Shown piece after piece: positions 34,690 through 45,833 of a stretch of DNA of 64,000 nt. Under the pieces are notes generated by a model. The model did no database searches. It was given only the letters and a program-made list of their open reading frames with translations, and was not told the origin of the DNA. Source of the stretch: Sphagnum compactum (lineage: Eukaryota; Bryophyta; Sphagnopsida; Sphagnales); the NCBI GenBank assembly GCA_965153455.1, contig OZ234499.1, forward strand, positions 9,978,271 through 10,042,270, written 5' to 3'. The number at the start of each line of letters is the position of its first letter. The stretch's first letter is position 1. Position numbers and translations under genes: made by a program.

Positions 34690-35955
34690 ATCTTTAGTTT
34701 TTTATGATAAAATCTAACATCTAACACCCTTTGTGGCTCCTTTGATTGTGTTTTGACCCAAAATAAACTTTAATTCAATTACCAAGGTCTTTTTTCCCAA
34801 TAAAATGCAAATAATTTTTAGAAATTAAATTAAAGATTTACCTAACTTGTAGCATGACAAAAGGATAATATGCACAAATGTTATACCAAAATGAATAATT
34901 GATTATAAAAATTGCAACAATTTTAGGCTTTAGAAGCATTTAGTAATTAGCCTTCAAATTAGAATGTGTGAATGGGCTATATTTGTTGTCCTAGCTTCAT
35001 CCTTGAAAAATCACATCATTTTTCACATACAAGCAAATGGTTGTACCATGTGGTTGACTTTTGTTTAATGAATGCAAGTAAAAACACAATTTGTTGCACT
35101 TTAATTCCGGTTCATCTTTTCCAACAATATTATTCATTTCCATGGATTTCATTGGTATAAATTTTCTTGGTACAACATGTGAAATATATATTTCCTATCC
35201 CAAACATCATTTGTGGTTTAGCAAGAGGTGAATTACTAAATAGGAAACTATTTAACATTTATACGTTATGTTGTTCATTCTTCTTTTCCATGGTCATATT
35301 ATGACCATAGAAAAATAAAATAAAATGCAAAGACATGGACATTACCAAAATAAGGGCACATGAGGGTGAGCCAAGTGTAAGCCCAATTTCAATAATATTT
35401 TTGCTTGCAAGTTTTACTCAACAATAAAAAATAATAATTAACTTTATTTTTTCATAAAGTTAATTTTGAAAATAGGATGCCCACCTGTGGGGCAGAGGAA
35501 TAATTGCATGCTATAACATCCCCTCCAAGTACACAACAAAAATTCTAAGAGGTTTTATGTCAAGCTCTAAAGAATTTGCCTTTGCCTTCCTAGACATTCA
35601 ACAACTAATTTATTTAGTGTGTAACACATTAAAAATGCATTCCTAAATTTTTCAAACCATACCTTAATTCCATTCTTTCAAAGAAACATTGCTATACATT
35701 GGACACATGGTAATGGTTTAGGAATGCATGCTAAAGCAATGCATGATATTATTTTTAATTCCACTAGGGTTGTAGTGGAAGGGGTTTTTTTTTTCTCTAT
35801 AAATGCAAATGAAGTCACTATAATGAACAACAAGTAATGGGTTAGTGTCCACATGTATGCGATGAAAGATTAACATCAAATTCCAATCTTATTAACCTTG
35901 GAATGTGTGAAAGTGGGTGCTACTACAAATAATATTACTACAGTCCTCTTGAAGT
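34690..35955. other. AT-rich intergenic, nothing recognised
   Basis: No conserved frame, RNA gene or repeat identified. The right end merges into the hAT relic. Confidence 0.3.
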
Positions 35956-35959
35956 GCAT

Positions 35960-37190
35960 CGTTAATTATTGACAAATTTTGGTTAAAGAGTTTGGTTCAA
36001 GGTGGGTGCACCTTGGTTGCAACAAAGATCCTATGTTCGAAGGACATTGCATTGGGGTAACTTCACAACTCAAATTTAAAGTTGTTCCTATTTTATCAAT
36101 GTGCACTACATGGTGCACCAAACCAACTTTGGTGGTTGTTGTTGTTGTCCAAACTGCCCTTGGTAACTTGCATTGAATCAATGTTATAGTCCTTTTATTC
36201 TTTTTTTTGTTCATAACCCTAAAATGCTTTTGGGAATTTTTGAAACTTGTTGAAATTTTGGAAACAAAAGACTTTAAGTTGTTGAAGAATGTGAAGACTT
36301 AGTGGATCTCCACATTGAGCCCATTAAAACATGGTATTGTTGAGTACAAGGGCTTGATTGTGAAGATGCATTATGATTGTGTAAAGACCAAATTTGCCCA
36401 TGAAAACTTGGAGCTACTATGTGACTTGGAATTAATTTTGGCTTTGCCATATTTCACACCTATGTTGGAGGTGGTTCAAACCTTCATCAATATGTTCAAT
36501 GTCAAAAAATATATATTATCAATTTTGTGAATGTGATGAATATTGTTGAAATTAAATTGTTCAATCTTATACCGATCCAATTTTCAACTTCAATGATCAT
36601 GTGTTTTACAACACAAAATTGTACTCAAATTTTCATGATGGTTTGCCTCTCTTTGGTTTTCAAACTTCCTAAGCTTCAGAAGTTTCTTAATCTTAAGATT
36701 ACAAAACAAACTAATTATTATGTCCACATTTGTAGCCTAATAAATGGGTCTTGGATCAAGGTTGATGAAGATTTTTTTTTAAAGGCTTGCTACTACAATG
36801 AAATTCACTCATGTGTTGAAGTAGCCACTAAATTTTGAATTGTGAAGACAATTTCTTGATGATGAAATTTTGATAGCCCTTGGCATTGTGCCCTCAATAT
36901 TGGTTGATCGATGTTACAATAGAAGTTCATTCCCTTTACATTTGAAAGTTATCAAAATTTAGCCTTTTGTGTTGCTTATTGGACAACGAAAAGGATTATG
37001 GTCCCCCTTCTTCTAAATTCACATATGCTTCATATATAGTCTTCATTTTTCAAACTAACTATATTTCACAATGTAAAATGGATAATGTTTAAACATTTTA
37101 ATTTGGATCCAGTCTCTACATTGTGGAAGAAGAAGAATTCTTTTACCATATTGAGCAAAAAGTTCAACATGTACATGAAATTGACAAAGA
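35960..37190 (+). pseudogene. second hAT-type (ZNF862/DUF4371-like) transposase relic
   Basis: Plus-strand frames give GSRWVHLGCNKDPMFEGHC and GVTSQLKFKVVP (about 35990-36090), NVKT*WIST (about 36287), EYKGLIVKMHYDCVK, FAHENLELLCDLELILALPY, FTPMLEVVQTFIN (36340-36500) and, after a shift, LPKLQKF. This order matches plant hAT-related proteins annotated as zinc-finger 862-like, in which the blocks read CHRTNL, NVKTRWISM, ENLELLCDVE and MLEAV. Stops interrupt every block. It is a fossil distinct from the hAT relic at 467-1350, which covers the more C-terminal part of the same kind of protein. Confidence 0.6.
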
Positions 37191-37199
37191 TTGCAATGG

Positions 37200-38275
37200 T
37201 TTAGGTGTTGGGGTCTATTGAACATTAGAGAACATTGAACAATTTTTCATTCATGAACAACAAGCTATGGAATCAACTAACTATTCACCTAGACTTGTGT
37301 GTCAAGATGTTTAATCATAATTTCTTCACCTTGTCCAATTTTTCGTTATGAAGATGTAATTGCATTGTGAAAGGAAAATGATAGTGGAATATAAGTAGGG
37401 TAAGGAGGCCGGTGCCCAAACACCCTTACCAAGTAGACAAAGCCCCCATTGGCATACTCCCATTTCGTGACCACCGTTCATCAAAGGACCTATCACCAGA
37501 CGTTTAGTCTTGAGGGTTTGTGTTCGAAAATCATGGCTTCTGTGTTTGGTGATGGGTGTGAATGACAACCCAAATAAAATATTGTTGTCCTACCTTGCAT
37601 GTGTTATGTTTGGTCATGAGTGTCAATTAACACTCTTTAGTGCACACAATTGAAGGGTAGAGGGGGTGAGTTGGAGGGAATGGAGTTTTGGGTGTTTGGT
37701 TATAGGATGTTTTTGGACCATTTAAAAAAATCGTTCAAAGAAGAGGCCAAGCAAGTGTTTGATCATAGGAATTTTTTTGCCCAATTCAAGAATGGCAATG
37801 TTTGGTTATAAGGTGGTTTTGGTCCAATCTTGAAGAAAGTTTGAATGTAAGGGCCAAGGCATCGTGTGGTTACATGGGACTTTTAGTCTAGTATTTAGAA
37901 AAGTGGTGTGGGACAAAAAAAACTCAGCATTTGGTTTGAGCAACTTTGCTCAAAACATAACATCAACACAATGTATTGTTTGGTTGTGGGGGATGGTACA
38001 TGTCACATTTGAAGGCATGCAACAATCCATTAATGTACAAAAACCCTTCCAACATTCCAATGCACATAGATCTAGTAGTTATTAAACCTAGAAGCAAGGA
38101 ATCCTAACAAAATATGGCACTTGGATCTCACATCATAATAATATATGTGGACCCCAAAATGGCACACCTTGCAAACTTGTGCAATTTGCATTTCCCACCA
38201 AAAACCCAGAACCTATAAGAGATCCCAACATAATCCCCTTTCACTTCCACCTGTCTTCTAAAGCATTTTAATTAT
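37200..38275. other. intergenic with a weak periodic repeat of about 65 bp
   Basis: From about 37690 to 37990 the words gtttggttata / gtttgatcata / tgtggttacat recur at 37694, 37759, 37800, 37866 and 37929, mostly 60-66 bp apart, each followed by a stretch like gg(t/a)ttttgg. The copies are strongly diverged. No gene recognised. Confidence 0.4.
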
Positions 38276-38281
38276 CAAAGT

Positions 38282-38770
38282 ATGTCTTCTCTACCAAGTA
38301 GTGTAGAAGATGAATTGCAAAAGTTCTTAGAGCTCTTCATTCCTAGTGCAATTTTGTTGAAAAGTAAAATAGAACCTTCAATTCCTAGTGTTAAGGTAGA
38401 GCAAGTGGAAGATGAGTTGCAAAAATCAGTTCTAGATGTGAAATTAGAGCAAGTAGAACAAAAAAATGGATATGTGAAAATAGAATCAACAATAAAGATA
38501 TCAAACCAAGTTCTAGTTGTGAAAGTAGAGCAAGTAAAAGAAGGAAGTGGATCTATGTAGGAGAAAGGTGATGTAGGGATTAGGGTCATAGATAAACTTT
38601 ATAGCCAAAAGTTCAAAAAATATATTTATTATGGTTGGATCCAAAAGTCCATCCGCAGAAGTTACAAAATACCAGCACCAAAGAAGGGCAAATATCAGCT
38701 AGTTCCCACGAATCACACTTTACAATTTGTCCCAATACCTTGCACAAACACATCTGATGTCAACCTAAAC
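38282..38770 (+). other. unrecognised open frame with internal repeats, next to pogo relic
   Basis: An open frame of 92 codons (38282-38560) is Glu/Val/Lys-rich, with repeated KVEQVEDELQKS-like words. A following stretch in another frame (about 38600-38770) reads GWIQKSIRRSYKIPAPKKGK. Neither matches a family I know. Position and strand suggest it may be the 5' part of the transposon that follows. Confidence 0.3.
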
Positions 38771-39039
38771 TAATGGGATGAATTTTCTTATTTTCATGCT
38801 TTGATCACCTCATTTACAAAATTAAAGTCTTATGCACTTGAAACCTATTTTGACTTGACAAACTTCCTCTATTCTTGATTTTTGTTTAGGAAATAGAAAG
38901 GCATGTCTCTAATGGGCCCAAAACCCATAGCCCCCGGCCTGTTTATTGCAAGCTTGGGCCAGGGGGAATTAGACCATCATGATGTTCAATGTACCTCGCA
39001 AGCGACGCAATGTTGTGATAGACCAAGTAGTCTTGGACT

Positions 39040-41060
39040 AGGAAAATGTGCCCCCACAACCTGCATCAGAAACAAGGCAACCATGTCAAGTACTTAATAG
39101 GGTCCCACCAATAAGAAAGAGAGGGAAATGGATAGACCAGTTATTAGAGGAAGCCATGGAGGCTATTGAAAGGGGGACACATTCATTGAAAAAAGAAAGT
39201 AGATTTTGGAACATATCACTTAGTTCCCTTTCTAACCATTTGAATGGGAAAAACAAGGAGCAAGAAAATGGGGCATGCTTGTGTGTTAACATAGGAGGAA
39301 GTTATGACAATAGTCACATGGGTTTTAGGAATGCAAGAATGTGGACTTTTAATAACACTACAACAATTTAAGATGAAAATTATAGAACTTACCCAAACCA
39401 ACACCATTCAAGCATGGAATCCCAAGGAAGAGTTGGTGGTATTGGTTTAGTCGGAGGCATCCAGAAATAAACATTAAGGTTGTAGAAGGATTGGAGGTCT
39501 CCAGGGCACAAGGGCTAACTATAGTTGCCTACAACTCTTTTTACAACAACTTACAAAGATTGTACATCCAACAAATCAAATCATATGGATTTCAAACAAA
39601 ACTGGAATTCAAGCAGGCAGGCAAGTTGGTGCCATGGTTTTGGCCAAATGAGGATCACATGTAGTTTATAGCACCATCCCCAAGTCACGGGAGTGGTTAA
39701 CTATAAACTATGTAATAAACATTGCAAGATTAGCTTTGCCAAGGTTCTATATTTTTAAAGGAAAAAGGTTGAGAGATGATTACATCAAGTTATGCAAATC
39801 ATGAACATGAATGACAATGCAAAGCAAGGCATGGATCACAAGTTTCATGTTCCTATTATTCTTCAAGAGGTCTATTCTAGGTGGGATTTCCCAAACTAAC
39901 CATCATTTATTGATTCTGGATAGGCATGGCTCACATGTAACATTAGAAGCCATAAAACAAGCACTAGAATTTGGGTTAGATATGGTCACCTTGCCTTCTC
40001 ATACCTCCCACGCACTCTAGCCCTTAGATGTTTATTGCTTCAAGCCCTTCAAGATTGCATTTTTTTAAAACTTTTAAATGTAGCCATGGCTAGAAACAAA
40101 TTTAGTGAACTTGACAAAATTACACTTGTTAGATGGGTGGACAAAGTTTTGGATCAATCGCTAACCAAATAGAACATCAAGGCTGGGTTTAGAATGATAG
40201 GAATATGGCCTTTCAACCCTATTTAGCTATGGAAAACAAAACAAAGCCAGTAAGCATTTACACAACAGGGAATTCAAATGGTGATCAAGGAGGTGAAGAT
40301 CATTACTCATCAGATGACCAAACTAGCCACGATCATATAGAGGAAGAGGACTCTACAGTTGCAGAATTACTCAACATTGCAAAAGTAGCTGGACCATCAA
40401 CCACCAAATACAACCATGTGGAACAAAATCATCAATATTATGTTGAAATGTAACATAGCCCTTGTCTGATAAATGATGCTAAAGTAGCACAACTACCAAT
40501 CAACCTAATTGATCCAAGTCCTAACCTACATGAAGAAATCCAGAACTCACTAAATTTAACCTAGGAGGCAATGAGGTTTCATAACTTTCTTTCCTTGCCA
40601 CATTTGCCTGTAAGACAAACAACTAGGAAAGAGCCATTAGTAGATTACTCACAATTTCAAATTGTCACTTCAGTTAAATATTTAGTTATCCTACATTAAA
40701 AAAAATTAAACATGGCAACAAGAAATAATATCAGAGAAGAGAGGCGAAAGGAACGAGAGGTAAAGCAGGCCAGAAAGGCAACATAAGTTGTGGTTGCATC
40801 AATACGAGTAATACAAATATCAGCTGAAAGACATGTTAAGGCATAGTTTGATTTAACTTGGTTTGTGGCAACTATAAGGGAAGCAGGTGAACAATTACAA
40901 TAGAGGATTCGTGTTGACTTGCTTGCAAACCCATATCGAGTTGTAAACGCCAAGGACACATGTGCAATGGTTCGATTAGAAGCTAGAAAAACTAAAGAGG
41001 CTAAACAATGGGCAAGATGTAGAATGCAAATATGCGAGCATGTTGTGGCGAGGCTCAACT
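39040..41060 (+). pseudogene. pogo/CENP-B-like DDE_1 transposase relic
   Basis: The plus strand encodes a broken plant DDE superfamily endonuclease. A Psq-type helix-turn-helix lies at 39108-39255 (RKRGKWIDQLLEEAMEAIER ... LSSLSNHLNGK). The DDE core follows at about 39560-40070: GIQAGRQVGAMVLA, SHVVYSTIPKSREWLT, YIFKGKRLRDDYIKLCK, LLILDRHGSHVTLEAIKQAL, DMVTLPSHTSHAL, PLDVYCFKPFK. The first catalytic motif, normally DETGIQ or DESGIQ, reads SNKTGIQ, so its Asp is lost. An acidic C-terminal part (40190-40450) and a basic, coiled-coil-like tail (40560-41060, EERRKEREVKQARKA) follow. At least eight stops or shifts are present. Terminal inverted repeats were not identified. Confidence 0.8.
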
Positions 41061-41344
41061 TGTTAAACTAAATCCGAATGGAAATGGGGGGAGAAGGGGG
41101 GGTGGATTTAGTAGCAATAGGGGCCAGAAGAGGATCAGTCTTGAAATAGCAACATCATTAGAAGGGTGAGAAGCAATAAATAACCTTGAAGAGCAGCAAC
41201 ATCAAGATGCCATAAGAGGAACGACCATCTTGAAAGACTTGTAACTAGAGGGCTAGAACACAAAGGCCAAAAAATAAAACAAAAAAAATAATAAAACCAA
41301 AAGTAACATGGAAAGGTTCAAGAAGGGTTTTGAGCTTGGAATAA

Positions 41345-41490
41345 CAAGAACATGATTGAGAAAATCAACAAGAACGCAAGTTTGGAGCAACAAGAATGCA
41401 ATTGGGAAAAACAACAAGAACATGAGCTTGGAGAACATTAAGAATGCAAACTTGGAAAAGCAACAAGAACGCGATTGGGAGGATGAAGAA
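41345..41490 (+). repeat. 24-bp tandem repeat encoding QQE-rich octapeptides
   Basis: Units of about 24 bp such as caacaagaacgcgattggga recur six or so times and in frame give octapeptides like QQERDWED, QQECNWEK and QQEHELGE. One unit carries a stop. It may be the decayed Gln/Glu-rich end of the preceding transposon protein or an independent minisatellite. Confidence 0.65.
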
Positions 41491-41599
41491 ATGAAACTCA
41501 CACATAACTATTTAGAGAAGAAAGGAGTAGGAGTAAGGCAAACAAAAACTCAAAGAGACTCATGTAGTTCAAGCACGATGAGGACCATGATCACCTTCT

Positions 41600-42970
41600 G
41601 AAAAAAAGACAAAAAGTGAGTAAATGTTTTTATATATCGAATGTGGGAGGAAGATGACAATCTGAACAGAATAAAGGTTGACACCCATAGACATCGAGTT
41701 GCCTTATGTGCGTGCAATTTGGTAGCGTTTGTTGAACTTAAGATCGCCCATAATTGTAGATCTTATAGCTCTAGTTTTGGTTGAATCTTGGCCATACATG
41801 TTAATGTGAACATTTGTATGATGAACTTTGTTCAGCTACTTTCAATTTTCATCTCTTTGATGGGGTAAGTGGTGTCCATCTGTCAATGCTTAGTTGACTG
41901 GTTACCAACATCCATGTGTTCCTAGATTTTCCATTTCATCCTTTTTACCCCCCTACTTTGGGGGGCCATAACTTCTTGTTTTTGATGATCTTTGGTGTGT
42001 CAAATGTGCCAATAGAAGGGCCACCACTTCTCTTTGGACACCATCAACAGTAAAACCTTCCCTTGGGATTTAGCCTCCTTTGAGCCACTAAGTGTTCATA
42101 CACTAGCCTCCTTACCCTAGATGTGTAATTGTGATTTGTGGTTTTGCTCATATGCTATAGAGTTTACATCTGAAAATTGATGGTTTGGGTGTTGAATTGG
42201 AATATGGATATTTGAAAGTTGGGCGGTGTCTATGATTCTTGCAATGGGCAAGACGCTTTGTGGTTAGGGTTCAATTCCCCCAAAAGATAATGATAATTGA
42301 TTGGTGTGATTAAGCAATGGGTTGATTTTTGTGGGGCCTTGAGTTTTACATGTAAAATTGTTTCATCTACATAATTAGGAAATCTAACGTTGAATTATCA
42401 CCAATCATTCTAACCGCTAAATTAGACAATCGTCAAATGTAGTTCTTTTTTAGAAAAGAAAAGCCAAATTAGCATCATTGAAAAATAAAAATAAAAATTG
42501 CACAATTGCTATAAAAAAACAGAAAATGTGGCTTGGCATTTCTCTCTTTTAAATTAGCTTATAGCAAAATATGCTCCACTATCCAATTGAGGACAGCCAT
42601 TCTGGCACTCTCCATACCCTGGAAAAACAAAAACCATGGTGAAGATGCTCTAACAGCTTTTTGTAGGAGGGTTCTTCTATTTTCTGACGGATCTTCCATT
42701 TGTAACACCGTTTTTGGTGGATCATTTGGTCCATCTAAAATTTGTGGCAGGATCATGAATCTCTAAGAATTGAGAATTCCATCTATCACTGGGCACCAAG
42801 TCTCCAAGAATCAAATCTCCCAACAGGAGGGTGAATTATTCAGACAGAGGATGCAGCAAACCACTGCAGCAGAACATGCTTAATGTTGTGTCCTACTGTC
42901 ACCCAATTCCATCTCTTGGAAAAAAAATGCTTTTCCACAAAGCAGGAGTAGAACTTTGAATCAATGACTT
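41600..42970. other. intergenic, with a tRNA-like B-box sequence
   Basis: Near 42251-42292 the sequence ttgcaatgggcaag, then agggttcaattccccc, has the look of a tRNA A box and a good B box with a T-arm (aggg/cccc), but the anticodon arm is missing. It is probably a second tRNA-derived repeat. The region 42533-42766 is open on both strands with no known product, typical of repeat DNA. Confidence 0.35.
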
Positions 42971-43075
42971 GACTTATGACAGCTGCTCCTGCCCATACCT
43001 TCCTTGTTGAAAACGTGGGAGAGAAAGGCTAATCCATTGCCGTTACTGTGGCCTATTAAGGGTTTTGTAACGGAG

Positions 43076-43180
43076 AAGGGCCTGAGTGTAGGCCCTTCCA
43101 TGATTTGAGATCTGTGCCCAAGTTCGGTAGGCCGAGCCGACAGGTCGAAAATTATGGAAGGGCCTGTACTCAGGTCCTTT
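43076..43180. repeat. imperfect inverted repeat built from two small hairpins
   Basis: Arm 43076-43106 (aagggcctgagtgtaggccc...) and arm 43148-43180 (...ggaagggcctgtactcagg) are reverse complements with a few mismatches over 31 bp, around a 41-bp GC-rich centre. Each arm is itself a palindrome (gggcct-n6-aggccc). Similarity continues weakly outward for about 20-30 bp. It would form a cruciform or foldback RNA. A foldback transposon is one possible source. Confidence 0.75.
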
Positions 43181-43499
43181 TCCTGCGTAAAGCAGAGCTG
43201 GGATTTTTTCACTTTTTAGAAATAGTGACAAGATGGCTGGTACTTTCCGGTGGTCAAAAGATCCCAGTACAACCTGGCTGGTACCTTTCACCGCAGAAGA
43301 TCCCGCTTGCTGAAAACTGGTTTTTTCAAGCAGGTAAGGGAGCTGAAAATACAAAGGAAAAATCAACGCAGTGCTTTACGATGAGAGCAAGATGGAACCC
43401 CTAAAAGAAGAGAGAAACAGACAACTTTCAAAGCTCCAGAAATGCAAAGAAAATGCCAAGAACTAGCTTCTTCCAAACACCAAAGACCTGGAGCTTTCA

Positions 43500-44090
43500 G
43501 ATGTAAGGTAAAGCATTTAGGATGTTCATGGGACTTTTGGCTTGTTGCTTAGGACTTTTGGCATAAAGTGTTAACAACACTTCTAACTTAAGGTGCTCAT
43601 GAGATTTTTGGCTTACGTGTGTTTGCAAAACATTTCATATAGGGTGTTTGCAAGACCTCTCAAGGATGGCCGAGAACAATTGGCTTAAAATGTTTGCAAG
43701 GATCTTTCACCAATGGCCTAGGATGTTTGGCTCAGGGCCTAGGACATTAAACTGTTCAACTTCTTAGGCTTGAAATACTTGAACTACTCTATGCCTAAGG
43801 TCCCTAGGTCCTCATGTCTTAGGCTTTCAAATCATCACATCCCAGGCCCTTGGGCCTACCATCTGTATTAGGCCCTTAATCCTTCACATCCCAGTCCTTT
43901 TGGCCCTAGGGATACATTGAATCCCAAGGTTTCAAGTCCTCATGACCTAGGCCTTTAGGCCTTGAGGTCCTAGGCTTCTACAAGTGTCAAGTACTAGGAT
44001 TTTCAAGGCTCTAAGGTGAAGGTACAATTGCCCCTAGGCATGATTCTTGCATTTTTTTAATGTCCTAGGGCTTGACCCTAAGACATCTAT
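43500..44090. repeat. CCTAGG-built low-complexity tract
   Basis: Words such as cctaggtcctcatg, ttaggcccttaa and gacctaggcctttaggcct recur irregularly, and many are palindromic (cctagg, aggcct). The left part (43510-43720) has repeats of gacttttggctta and gtgtttgcaagacc. It resembles the tract at 18.85-19.79 kb in being built from CTAGG pentamers, although the wider sequence differs. Confidence 0.6.
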
Positions 44091-44099
44091 CTAGGCCAT

Positions 44100-45830
44100 A
44101 AGAAACCAGGCAAGCTCTTTTTTAATTCCAAAGCAGCCCCACATTTTGGGTAAAGCTTCATGTCATTGTAGCTTATCCCTGTAGAAGCAAGCATCTAAGC
44201 CTAAGGCACACACAAGGATCTACACAGAGGATAGTTATTGCGCCTCCCTGAACCTGTCCTTTGAGCACAATACTGGTGGACTACTTAGATTAGAACATGT
44301 GCTACTGGAAAACCAACATAATGGGATTGCACAGAGATATCCACAACTGCACTCCAAAGGTAAACAAAGACTTGAAAGACCAGCTCTACATGGCAAGTTT
44401 CAGAGATACAGCAGAAGCTCAAATGCTTCCAATCAATCTTTTGTAAGCAGCTTACTTCTAAGCTAGAAAGCCAAGAAATCCAACCCATTGACTAAAACAC
44501 AATTTAAGAATATGGTTGGAGCCAACTTGTGGCCTCAATGATGCCAGGAACTCTTCATTGCATCCATAGCCAACAACTCCTTTGCATCCATTGTAGTGCT
44601 TGCTAAGAAATGTTGCCGAATCACAGTCGGGATCAACCATTACTCAACCCAGTGTAGGAAGCACTCTGGCTCAACAGCAGATTGAACCTTGGTGGAAAAC
44701 AATCTGGCAGTAAAGACTGTAAATTCCATGGCACAATTGTTTCAGAACATCTGAAGTGCAGGAAAAACTCAAATGATGGGTGGAAGAGACAAATTATGAG
44801 GTCACTAATAGATTCATTTCCCTTTCTCTATCACCAGAAGTAACTGCACAAGTCTAGCACATTCAGGCCTGAAGCTGACCATCACCGGGCATTCACCAAA
44901 TTGCAATGTGCACAGAACACAAGCCTTCAAAAACCAAGTGATTGATCATGCTTATATTCCTTTGGGCACCTGAATGATATATCAGAAAAGGTATCAGAAT
45001 AGGTTTGGGAGGCAAGAAACAGATCCATACTTGGCATCTTCACAATCTCACACAGAACCACTTGCAACAAATGACATTAGAAGATGAGCAAACTCACCCA
45101 TTTGATACTGAACACTCCTGGCCACAGCCTAACCACTGCTGCTTATATGGAACCCAGTCTTGATCTCCAGTCCATGGGGATCCCAAGTCCGTTGCTTCAA
45201 TTTTGTCATTCTTGGGAGTTGGCTTGGTCACTAATCATCATCCTGCAATGCCACACAAATAAGCACAAATATTCATCTTTTTTTGGTGTCTCCATCTTTC
45301 AAACACTTTCATAGGATCAAGAGAGTCTCCAAGAAAGTCACAAGAAAAAGACACTTCAAACAAGAGCACCTCTACAGGACAACATTCAAGTCCTGAGTTA
45401 TTCCTATATCTGGATCCAAATTGCAACATAACAACACATTCAAAATATTTCTGACCTCCAAAACGTCTGACTTAACAGGCACAACATTAAAAGCCACTTC
45501 CAGTCCTGTGTTGATGGCTGGTGTCAATATCAAGCAGCACATCAGTCGCAAATCCTGCCTCTCCTAAGTTGCCCAGCAGACAGACATAGTGTCTTTGTCT
45601 TCATCACCCACCTGAACAGCAGAAAAAAATAATAACAAATAGAATTTACTTTCAGCAACACACGCTTTGTAACACTTCAATGGACAGCTAGATGTTACTC
45701 TCCAGAAGTAAATTGATGGGATTTACATACATGGCTGGGTAAAGATTGGCTTCGTCCTCATGAAGACTTGATAGTTCAGGTATTGCCACTAATCCTGATA
45801 CTATAAGGTCTCCAATTTAGCCACAAAGCT
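44100..45830. other. 3' flank of the HtrA/Deg gene, no further gene
   Basis: More GC-rich than typical intergenic DNA here but without a conserved frame. Its sequence style, and the string agaagcaagcatctaagcctaaggc near 44182, resemble 57320-57350 (caagaacctaagcccaaggca), downstream of the PLP enzyme gene, so a shared dispersed repeat may sit 3' of both genes. Confidence 0.35.
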
Positions 45831-45833
45831 CTG

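Noticed and set aside
42533-43404. Frames open on both strands (42533-42766, 42961-43212, 43043-43404)
   Set aside because: Opposite-strand frames over an inverted repeat with no family match are expected by chance in repeat DNA.
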